Assembly (NCBI GenBank): GCA_018066005.1
Contig: JAGHSG010000105.1
Coordinates: forward strand, 1 to 22,937
From: Bacteroidales bacterium
Lineage (GTDB): Bacteria; Bacteroidota; Bacteroidia; Bacteroidales; Paludibacteraceae
Length of the DNA: 22,937 nt
Direction: 5' to 3'
Position 1 is the first letter of the stretch; every line of letters starts with the position of its first letter. Shown one piece after another: positions 15,932-22,937 of this stretch. Position numbers and translations under genes: made by a program. The notes under the pieces are model-generated. The model saw only the letters and a program-made list of their open reading frames with translations. It did no database searches and was not told the DNA's origin.

Positions 15932-17944
15932 GTGGCTGTACTGATTGATGTTATATTACCCCTCGCTATTAGCGCTACCTATACCTATCGCGTGCCGGAC
16001 AATATGCCCTGCCCGCAGATAGGTACGCGTGTGCTTGTGCCGCTGGCCAAGAAAGAAGTGGTCGGTATCGTCAGCAACCTCCACACCTCTCCTGTTGAAG
16101 ACTCCATTCGCCTCCGCGACGTACTTGAAATAATGGACCCCTATACCATCCTGTCGGACGAACAACTCACGCTCTGGCGGTGGATAGCGGATTACTATAT
16201 GTGCCCCTTGGGCGATGTTATGGCGGCGGCACTGCCTGCCAAAGCTATGGACCGGCAATACACGATGGCGGAGAATAAACGGCGCCGGGTCAAACTCGAC
16301 ACTTTCTCCGATGAATTGGAAGAAAAAAAGCCGTTGACCCCGGCACAGACCGCAGCGTATGAGTCCATCAACAATCAGTTCAAGAGCAAGGATATAGTCC
16401 TCCTGCAAGGAGTCACCTCTTCCGGCAAAACGGAAGTGTATATACACCTCATCGCCGACCAGTTAGCCCAAGGACATCAGGTCCTCTACCTCGTACCCGA
16501 GATAGCCCTGACCACCCAACTCACCGACCGGCTTCAACGCGTCTTTGGCAACCAACTGCGTGTCTATCACTCGCGCGTGAGCGACGCACAGCGCGTCGAG
16601 ATTTACCGTCAGCAACGGTTAGACGAGTCGCCGCGACTCATCGTCGGGGCGCGCTCTGCCGTCTTCCTGCCGTTCTCGCATCTGGGCTTGGTCATTATGG
16701 ATGAAGAACATGAGTTGAGTTACAAGCAGCAGGAACCTGCCCCGCGTTATCACGCCCGCTCTGTCGCTATTATGCTGGCACATAATGTCCGTGCCAAAGT
16801 GCTGTTAGGAACGGCTACTCCATCCGTGGAAAGTCGCTACAATGCGGAGCAGGGCAAATACGGATACGTATGCCTGTCCGAGCGTTATCAGGGGTTGCAA
16901 CTGCCCAAGATAACCCTTATTGATTTGCAGCGTCAGTATAAACGCAAGGAGATGTACGACCACTTCTCCGACCCCTTGGTTGCACGTATGCGCGAAGAGT
17001 TGGACAAGCATAAACAGATCATCCTCTTCCAAAATCGTCGCGGTTATGCCCCCTTTATGCAATGTACCCGCTGCGGAGCCATCCCTAAATGTACGGACTG
17101 CGATGTCAGTCTGACCTTTCACATGGCTTCACGCCAACTCGTCTGCCACTACTGCGGAGCAACAACTCCCGTCCCTGCCGTCTGTCCGCATTGCGGCGGA
17201 GAGATGAAAATACACGGCTTCGGAACGGAAAAACTGGAAGATGAAGTACACAACCTATTCCCAGACGCCCGCGTGGCACGAATGGACCTGGATACGACAC
17301 GCAAGAAAAACGACTACGAAGATATTATAAACGCGTTCTCACGCCACGAAGTAGATATACTCATCGGTACACAAATGGTCACGAAAGGTTTGCACTTTGA
17401 CGATGTCAGCCTGGTGGCCGTTCTCAGTGCCGACCACTTGCTCTCCCAACCCGATTTCCGCAGTGCCGAACGCGCTTATCAGATGCTGGAACAGGTCAGC
17501 GGCAGAGCCGGACGAAAAGGCTCCGCAGGCGAAGTTATCATACAGACTTTTGACCCGACTAACCCCATCTTTGACTACCTCCGCAATCACGCTACGGAAC
17601 AGATGTATATGAACCAGATAGCCGAACGTGAGACCTTCCGTTTCCCCCCGTTTCATCGGCAAATCTCCCTTATCTTGCGTCACTCGGACGAGCAACGTCT
17701 GTGGGCTGCCGCGTCCCTCTTGCACACCCGCTTGCAACAGGTCTTCGGCGCACGCGTCACGGATGTGGTAACGCCGTCTGTGGCTAAGGTGCAGAAAATG
17801 TTTATCCGGCAAATCAATATCCGCATTGAAGCCAAAGCCAATATAGCCAAAGCCAAACAAATGATAAGCGAGCAGATAGCGTATGTACTCGCTCTGCCCG
17901 CTTGTAAAGGGGTCGTCGTCTTACCCGATGTAGACCCGGTATAA
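15932..17944 (+). CDS. priA: Primosomal protein N' (replication restart helicase PriA)
   Basis: A 670-aa DNA helicase that reloads the replisome at stalled forks. Start is GTG at 15932, 6 bases after the previous stop. The N-terminus (VAVLIDVILPLAISATYTYRVP) is the PriA 3'-end-binding domain. Walker A is GVTSSGKT (residues 160-167), Walker B is DEEH (257-260), and GTATPSVESR is motif III. Eight cysteines (378, 381, 387, 390, 405, 408, 418, 421) form the two zinc sites. GTQMVTKGLHFDDV, then QVSGRAGRKG, are motifs V and VI. At 670 residues it is shorter than E. coli PriA (732), mostly through a short linker after the N-terminal domain, but all motifs are present. It is the last gene of its operon, ends 2 bases from the convergent LptF/G-family gene, and no terminator is visible between them. 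Confidence 0.96.
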   Translation: MAVLIDVILPLAISATYTYRVPDNMPCPQIGTRVLVPLAKKEVVGIVSNLHTSPVEDSIRLRDVLEIMDPYTILSDEQLTLWRWIADYYMCPLGDVMAAALPAKAMDRQYTMAENKRRRVKLDTFSDELEEKKPLTPAQTAAYESINNQFKSKDIVLLQGVTSSGKTEVYIHLIADQLAQGHQVLYLVPEIALTTQLTDRLQRVFGNQLRVYHSRVSDAQRVEIYRQQRLDESPRLIVGARSAVFLPFSHLGLVIMDEEHELSYKQQEPAPRYHARSVAIMLAHNVRAKVLLGTATPSVESRYNAEQGKYGYVCLSERYQGLQLPKITLIDLQRQYKRKEMYDHFSDPLVARMREELDKHKQIILFQNRRGYAPFMQCTRCGAIPKCTDCDVSLTFHMASRQLVCHYCGATTPVPAVCPHCGGEMKIHGFGTEKLEDEVHNLFPDARVARMDLDTTRKKNDYEDIINAFSRHEVDILIGTQMVTKGLHFDDVSLVAVLSADHLLSQPDFRSAERAYQMLEQVSGRAGRKGSAGEVIIQTFDPTNPIFDYLRNHATEQMYMNQIAERETFRFPPFHRQISLILRHSDEQRLWAAASLLHTRLQQVFGARVTDVVTPSVAKVQKMFIRQINIRIEAKANIAKAKQMISEQIAYVLALPACKGVVVLPDVDPV

Positions 17945-17946
17945 GG

Positions 17947-19058
17947 TTATTTCTGTACCTTGAAATAGAGGTACGCTCCAATCCCAAGGAAAATAAAGTT
18001 AGGCAGCCAAACAGCCATAAACGGACTCATCGTCCCGCTGACAGAGAAACTGGTACTCAACGTGGAGAACAAGATGTATCCTGCGGATAGGGTGACACCT
18101 ATTCCAAGGTTCTTGCCCATACCGCCCCTGACTTTTTTGCACGACAGCGTAACGCCCAGCAGCGTCATAATAAACACGCCTATAGGGGAAGCAAAACGTT
18201 TGTTCCACTCGGTCTCAAAAGCCTGCAAGTTACCCGCTCCGCGTTGCCGCTGCCGTTCCATATAGGCTTTTAATTTGGGATTGGTCATCTGCTCCGCGTA
18301 TTCGGCGGTGATGAATAACTCATGCGGTTGCATGGGTATGATGGTGTCCAGGCGTTCCCCGCGCGTCAAAGTCTCGTACATACCGTTGAAATCGCGGCGG
18401 GTGTAGTTCTCCAAGTGCCAGTTATACGCCGAGTCATACATAATACGGTCGGCCGTGATACGCATCTTGAGCGTCTTGTCGTCAAAGTGCTCAGCGATGT
18501 GCGGTAACCGGTATTGGTGGCAGAACGGAAAGTCTCGATATAAAGAATAGTCCCCGGCTCTACTTCCATCTGTATATTACGGGCATTCTCTTCCGTGAAA
18601 CTGTTGATATAATGGTCATAGAACGTGAGCAGTTTCTCGGATGCAGGGGGAATAATATAACCTGCCAAAAGGAACTGCATAATGAACAGCACAATGGCGG
18701 AGAAAAGGTACGGCCACATCAGTCGCTTGAAACTCATACCCGTTGCCATCATCGCAATAATCTCACTGTTGCCTGCCAACTTACTGGTGAAGAAAATGAC
18801 GGAAATGAAAATGAACAGCGGAGCAAACATATTGCCGTAGTAGGGGATGAAATAGATATAGTATCCGAAGATAATATCCCACGTCGATATTTGCGTCTCG
18901 TAGAAATCATCCATGTGCTCGGTCAGGTCAAAGACAATGCCGATACTTAAAATCAGTACGATTGAGAAGAAAAACGTGCCCAAGAACTTGCCCACGATAT
19001 AGCGGTCCAGTGTTTTCAGGATCTTCCGGTCAATATGTATATCTTTGAGTCGTATCAT
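17947..19058 (-). pseudogene. LptF/LptG family permease, interrupted by a one-base frameshift
   Basis: This family forms the membrane part of the LptB2FG transporter that pulls lipopolysaccharide from the inner membrane. The N-terminal half reads from ATG 19058 (MIRLKDIHIDRKILKTLDRY, three membrane helices, then ILYIETFRSATNTGYR). The C-terminal half is in another frame (EHFDDKTLKMRITADR onward, three more helices, ending FLGIGAYLYFKVQK). The span is 1112 bases, one short of a whole number of codons. Adding one C near 18492 on the + strand (CTCAG to CTCCAG) joins them as GYRTSLEHFDDKTL, which matches the family pattern GYxxSxExF. Without it the protein stops at 18366. The ATG overlaps the tgt stop as ATGA. 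Sequencing error and real inactivation are both possible. The gene is usually essential, which favours error or a paralogue elsewhere. Confidence 0.88.
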
Positions 19059-20188
19059 AATCTTCTTGTCAGTTCGGGTATCATACTGTCTTTCCACGCC
19101 TTATAATCCCCCGCCAGGATATGTTGCCGTGCTTCGCCTACCAACCATAAATAGAAAGCCAGGTTATGTATGCTCAGTATCTCTAACCCCAACATCTCTT
19201 CGCTGTGAATAAGGTGACGCACATACGCGCGGGTGTATTGGTGGTCCACATAACTCGTTCCTTCGGGGTCTAATTCGGTAAAATCGTCCTCCCATTTCAG
19301 GTTACGCATATTCATCACCCCGTGACGCGTGAATATCTGCCCGTTGCGCCCGTTGCGCGTGGGCATGACGCAGTCGAACATATCTACGCCCCGCTCAATT
19401 CCTTCCAGTATATTCCACGGTGTACCGACCCCCATCAGATAGCGCGGTTTATGTTCGGGCAGGATAGCATTCACCACCTCAATCATCTCGTACATCTTCT
19501 CCGCCGGCTCCCCTACCGCCAGTCCGCCAATAGCATAACCGTCGCGGTCCAAGTCTCTCAAACGCTTGGCGGCCTCTTGACGCAAGTCCGTATAGACGCA
19601 CCCCTGCACAATGGGGAAAAGGTGCTGTTTGTACCCGTATAAATCCTCCGTTTCATCGAATTTTCTGATACATCTGTCCAACCACCTGTGTGTCCGCTCC
19701 ATACTGGCTTGCGCGTACGCTTTGTCGGCTGTACCCGGGCAGCATTCGTCAAAAGCCATCATAATATCCGCCCCTATCTCACGTTCTATCTCCATCACGT
19801 TCTCCGGCGTGAACATCAACTTGCGGCCGTCTATATGCGACGAGAACTGCACACCCTCTTCGCTCATCTTGCGTATGTCGGTCAGCGAGAAGACTTGATA
19901 CCCGCCCGAATCGGTCAGGATAGGTTTGTCCCACCCCTCAAAACGGTGCAGACCGCCGGCTTGATGCAGAATCTGTGTGCCGGGACGCAGGTAAAGGTGA
20001 TAGGTGTTGCCCAAAATGATTTGTGCGTGTATATCATCTACTAAATCCCTTTTATGAACGCCTTTGACCGTTCCGACCGTTCCCACCGGCATAAAAATGG
20101 GGGTGAGTATATCCCCGTGGTCGGTGTGAACAACCCCTGCACGGGCTGCTGAACGGCTATCGGTTTGTATCAGGTCAAAGAAGGGCAT
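19055..20188 (-). CDS. tgt: Queuine/preQ1 tRNA-ribosyltransferase
   Basis: A 377-aa enzyme that swaps guanine 34 of GUN-anticodon tRNAs for a queuosine precursor. The catalytic motifs are intact: LTDSGGYQVFSL (Asp93), ADIMMAFDECC, GGLAVGEP and FDCVMPTRNGRNG (Asp272, the expected nucleophile). The usual zinc-binding stretch CxCxxC is replaced: LDPEGTSYVDHQYTRAYV has Gly310, Ser312 and Asp315 where cysteines normally stand, although His341 (LSIHN) remains. I recall the same substitution in other Bacteroidetes Tgt proteins, so it is probably lineage-wide and functional. The start lies 3 bases after the panD stop, and its stop overlaps the next gene by ATGA. Confidence 0.96.
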   Translation of the reverse strand: MPFFDLIQTDSRSAARAGVVHTDHGDILTPIFMPVGTVGTVKGVHKRDLVDDIHAQIILGNTYHLYLRPGTQILHQAGGLHRFEGWDKPILTDSGGYQVFSLTDIRKMSEEGVQFSSHIDGRKLMFTPENVMEIEREIGADIMMAFDECCPGTADKAYAQASMERTHRWLDRCIRKFDETEDLYGYKQHLFPIVQGCVYTDLRQEAAKRLRDLDRDGYAIGGLAVGEPAEKMYEMIEVVNAILPEHKPRYLMGVGTPWNILEGIERGVDMFDCVMPTRNGRNGQIFTRHGVMNMRNLKWEDDFTELDPEGTSYVDHQYTRAYVRHLIHSEEMLGLEILSIHNLAFYLWLVGEARQHILAGDYKAWKDSMIPELTRRL

Positions 20189-20191
20189 TGC

Positions 20192-20524
20192 TTATACGTT
20201 TGGGAATACAATCTGTGGCTTAAAAGTCCTCTGTTCATCGGGAGTCATCCATGCGTATGCCATAATAATGACGGTGTCGCCAACGTGCATCAAATGCGCT
20301 GCTGCACCGTTCATACAGATGCACTTGCTGCCGCGCTTACCCGGGATAACATACGTCTCCAAGCGGGCGCCGTTCGTTACATCAACTACCTGTACGCGCT
20401 CTCCTTCTACAATGCCGCTCTGATTCATCCACTCCTCATCAATCGTTATGGAACCGACGTAGTCCAGATTGGCTTCCGTAACCGTTACACGGTGAATCTT
20501 CGATTTAAGAATGTTTACGAGCAT
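20192..20524 (-). CDS. panD: Aspartate 1-decarboxylase (pyruvoyl enzyme)
   Basis: A 110-aa proenzyme that makes beta-alanine from aspartate for pantothenate and coenzyme A. The start MLVNILKSKIHRVTVTEANL is chosen because it puts the self-cleavage pair at Gly24-Ser25 (YVGSITID), and Lys9, Arg54, Thr57 and Tyr58 at the numbers known from the E. coli enzyme. The frame is open nine codons further upstream, but that would be atypical. GAAAHLMHVGDTVIIMAYAWM is the usual C-terminal half. The start lies 20 bases inside the end of topA, and tgt follows 3 bases after the stop, so all are co-transcribed. Confidence 0.96.
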   Translation of the reverse strand: MLVNILKSKIHRVTVTEANLDYVGSITIDEEWMNQSGIVEGERVQVVDVTNGARLETYVIPGKRGSKCICMNGAAAHLMHVGDTVIIMAYAWMTPDEQRTFKPQIVFPNV

Positions 20525-22811
20525 ATTTCTTGGATGTTTTATAATTGTCAATAATCTGTTGGCACTGCTCTTCGGTCAACTGCTCCACGTCGCAGTTCTT
20601 GGGCAGGCGGTAATTACCCTCCGCGTTCTTCAAATACAGACCGTAACGCCCCTGCATAACCGCTACCTTGCCAATCATCTTGACCGGCTGGTTCTTGTCC
20701 GTTTCCTCTTGCAGCAACTCGCGCACCTTGTCCGGAGTCATATCTTCCTCTTTGGCGCCGGCAGGGATGGATATGAACTTGCCTTTGTATTTCAAATAAG
20801 GTCCGTATTTGCCTTGACCGAAAATAACTTCTTCGCCGTTCAGCAGGAACAACGTCTTGCTCTTGACATCGTCAAACAGAGTCAAGGCTTCTTTTAACGT
20901 GATGGTAAACAGGGACTTGTCCTTAGGTATGCTGGCAAAACGCGGTTTACCTTGGTCGGCATCGCCTATCTGTATGCACGGACCTATCTTGGTTATCTTG
21001 GCAATAACCGGCGCACCCGTCTTGGGGTCTTTGCCTAACGTGCGTCCTTCCATCTTGCCCCTCGGAACAGCCGTGATGGCAGGGTGGAATTTGTTGTAGA
21101 ACTTGTCCACCGATTTGACCCAATCTGCCTTGCCGGCTGCTATCTTGTCGAAGTTCTCCTCCTCTTTGGCGGTGAAACTGTAATCCAATATGTCGGGGAA
21201 CTGCTCCACCAGGAAATCGTTCGTCATCCGTCCCAAATCGGTCGGGAGCAGTTTATTGACTTCCTGTCCGTAACTTTCCTGTTTCACCTTGTCGCTGAAC
21301 TTGCCGTTCTTGATGGATAAGATATGTACCTCGCGTTGCTGACCGTTCTTATTGCCTTTGATGACGTAGTTGCGACTTTGTATGGTCTCTATTATCGTGG
21401 CGTACGTGGAAGGACGACCTATGCCTAACTCCTCCATCTTCTTCACCAGCGCGGCTTCGTTGTAGCGGAAAGGTGCTTTGGTGAATGTCTGTTGTCCGAT
21501 GAATTCGTGGTTTTTGAGCACTAAACCTTCCTCTACCTGCGGTAATATATTGTTCTCTTCGGTCGTTTCGTCGTCCGTCGATTGGATATAGACTTTCGAG
21601 AAACCGTCAAACAATATCGTCTCACCCGTGGCTACAAATAAATAAGGTGTGTCGCTGCAACTGACCTCTATGCGTGTTGTCTCCATCAGCGAGTCCGCCA
21701 TCTGACAAGCCAAGGTGCGTTTCCATATCAGTTCGTACAACTTTTTCTCGTCATTCGTGGCACCGGCGCTGTGCTTCGACATATAGGTCGGACGGATTGC
21801 CTCGTGCGCCTCTTGCGCCCCCTTGCTTGTGGTCTTGTACTGACGGGCTTTGTAGTATTTTTCCCCGAATCCATCGATAATCTCCTGCTTGGCAGTAGCA
21901 ATAGCCAAGGCGCTCAGATTAACCGAGTCCGTACGCATATACGTAATCAAACCGGCTTCGTATAAGGACTGGGCCAAACGCATCGTCTTGGAAACCGTGA
22001 ACTTCAACTTGCGCGCCGCTTCTTGTTGCAGCGACGATGTCGTGAAGGGTGGAGCCGGGGTGTGACGACCCGGTTTGGTCTGTATCTGACTAATCGTGAA
22101 CTGACCTTTTTGACACAGGTCCAAGAAATCAATCGCTTCGTCTTTGGTCAGGAAACGGTGATTCAATTCGGTACTCAAACGGACATCTTCGCCCTGCTTG
22201 TTTTTCCCGATGAAATCGGCGATTATTCGATATTGACTCTGCTCTTTGAAGTCCTCTATCTCGCGTTCACGCTCCACAATCAGGCGCACGGCTACCGACT
22301 GTACACGGCCGGCACTCAATCCCGTCACCACTTTGCGCCACAACACCGGCGATAACTCAAAACCCACAATACGGTCCAACACACGGCGGGCCTGTTGGGC
22401 ATTCACTAAATTATAATCTACCTGCCTTGGATTCTGTATGGCATCCAGGATGGCGTTTTTGGTTATTTCGTGAAAAACGATTCGTTGCGTCTTCTTCGGG
22501 TCTAATTGCAGCACTTCCTGCAAGTGCCACGCAATGGCTTCTCCCTCGCGGTCCTCATCGGATGCCAACCAGACCGTATCGGCTTTGGCGGCTTCGCTGC
22601 GTAGGGTGGCTATTAAATGTTGCTTGTCCGGATCAACTACATAATGCGGTGCGTAGCCGTGTTCAAAATCAATTCCTATACTGTTCTTGCCCACACCGTC
22701 TATATCGCGTATGTGCCCCTGCGAAGAGAGTACGTGATAGTCTTTTCCTAAAAATTTTTCAATTGTTTTGGCTTTCGCCGGAGATTCAACGATAACTAAA
22801 TTTTTGCTCAT
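20505..22811 (-). CDS. topA: DNA topoisomerase I (type IA)
   Basis: A 768-aa enzyme that relaxes negative supercoils. The Toprim domain opens with VESPAKAKTIEKFLGKDY and carries DEDREGEAIAWHL (Asp85, Asp87, Glu89 for magnesium). LSAGRVQSVAVRLI is the conserved DNA-binding strand. GLITYMRTDSVNLS holds the catalytic Tyr291 with Arg293. GIGRPSTYATII closes the core. The C-terminus has no cysteine zinc fingers; it has glycine-rich TopA C-terminal repeats (GKYGPYLKYKGKFISIP and GRYGLYLKNAEGNYRLPK), the usual Bacteroidetes form. It is the first gene of the topA-panD-tgt-LptF/G-family operon, read from the promoter at 22859-22890. The leader is about 40 bases, with no strong ribosome binding site. 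Confidence 0.97.
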   Translation of the reverse strand: MSKNLVIVESPAKAKTIEKFLGKDYHVLSSQGHIRDIDGVGKNSIGIDFEHGYAPHYVVDPDKQHLIATLRSEAAKADTVWLASDEDREGEAIAWHLQEVLQLDPKKTQRIVFHEITKNAILDAIQNPRQVDYNLVNAQQARRVLDRIVGFELSPVLWRKVVTGLSAGRVQSVAVRLIVEREREIEDFKEQSQYRIIADFIGKNKQGEDVRLSTELNHRFLTKDEAIDFLDLCQKGQFTISQIQTKPGRHTPAPPFTTSSLQQEAARKLKFTVSKTMRLAQSLYEAGLITYMRTDSVNLSALAIATAKQEIIDGFGEKYYKARQYKTTSKGAQEAHEAIRPTYMSKHSAGATNDEKKLYELIWKRTLACQMADSLMETTRIEVSCSDTPYLFVATGETILFDGFSKVYIQSTDDETTEENNILPQVEEGLVLKNHEFIGQQTFTKAPFRYNEAALVKKMEELGIGRPSTYATIIETIQSRNYVIKGNKNGQQREVHILSIKNGKFSDKVKQESYGQEVNKLLPTDLGRMTNDFLVEQFPDILDYSFTAKEEENFDKIAAGKADWVKSVDKFYNKFHPAITAVPRGKMEGRTLGKDPKTGAPVIAKITKIGPCIQIGDADQGKPRFASIPKDKSLFTITLKEALTLFDDVKSKTLFLLNGEEVIFGQGKYGPYLKYKGKFISIPAGAKEEDMTPDKVRELLQEETDKNQPVKMIGKVAVMQGRYGLYLKNAEGNYRLPKNCDVEQLTEEQCQQIIDNYKTSKKYARKHS

Positions 22812-22858
22812 ACTTATAATTGGGGGTCCTCTCGACCTGATTTTTTCGTTTCGGGCTG

Positions 22859-22890
22859 CAAAGGTACAGTTTTTTTTTTAATCTTGCAAA
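22859..22890 (-). promoter_or_regulatory. Promoter of the topA operon
   Basis: On the minus strand, TTTG (complement of 22887-22890) is separated by 20 bases from TACCTTTG (complement of 22859-22866), followed by GCAGCCCGAAA at the expected transcript start. The -7 element matches those of the efflux operon and the lipoprotein operon exactly. Confidence 0.85.
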
Positions 22891-22902
22891 TTTATTTTTT
22901 TA

Positions 22903-22934
22903 TTTGTATATATCAAAAATATTTTGTATTTTTG
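22903..22934 (+). promoter_or_regulatory. Divergent promoter for a gene beyond the right edge
   Basis: TTTG at 22903-22906 and TATTTTTG at 22927-22934 are 20 bases apart, a full match to the Bacteroidetes pattern on the + strand. The window ends three bases later, so the gene it drives is not visible. Confidence 0.72.
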
Positions 22935-22937
22935 CAC

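Noticed and set aside
1..22937. tRNA, rRNA, insertion sequence or prophage genes
   Set aside because: I saw no cloverleaf-type sequence, no rRNA segments and no transposase, integrase or phage structural motifs in any frame.

Overview
The window comes from a member of the Bacteroidota, most likely order Bacteroidales. The promoters fit the Bacteroidetes pattern TTTG-N20-TAnnTTTG. The gene set includes a PorW/SprE-like type IX secretion lipoprotein, a DUF5723/TSP3/OmpA protein, a DUF5715 protein and a queuine tRNA-ribosyltransferase of the zinc-ligand-less type. Coding density is high, and many genes are only a few bases apart or overlap.

Layout. (1) 1-196: the possible 3' end of an upstream gene, then a series of small hairpins separated by constant 9-nt linkers, ending in an intrinsic terminator. 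(2) 203-5749 (+): a promoter and a three-gene tripartite RND efflux operon (adaptor lipoprotein, RND pump, TolC-like channel), closed by a terminator shared with the convergent genes. (3) 5801-9968 (-): a two-gene operon of an unrecognised 608-aa lipoprotein and a DUF5723/thrombospondin-type-3/OmpA protein, with its promoter at 10012-10043. (4) 9969-10344: an intergenic region holding a divergent promoter module and a 120-bp palindromic element. (5) 10276-17944 (+): a promoter, then an EF-hand-loop lipoprotein with a Ser/Thr/Ala-rich tail, a DUF5715 peptidase-like membrane protein, a single reading frame fusing TsaB to a PorW/SprE-like lipoprotein, and priA. (6) 17947-22811 (-): the topA-panD-tgt-LptF/G-family operon, read from a promoter at 22859-22890. 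The last gene has a single-base frameshift. (7) 22903-22937: a divergent + strand promoter for a gene beyond the right edge.

The most notable observations are the in-frame TsaB::PorW fusion, which joins a cytosolic tRNA-modification protein to an envelope lipoprotein; the hairpin/linker array in the first 200 bases; the frameshift in the LptF/G-family gene, placed near base 18492; and two similar divergent promoter modules about 12.8 kb apart that share an exact 19-bp sequence. Functions come from reading motifs by eye. No database search was possible.
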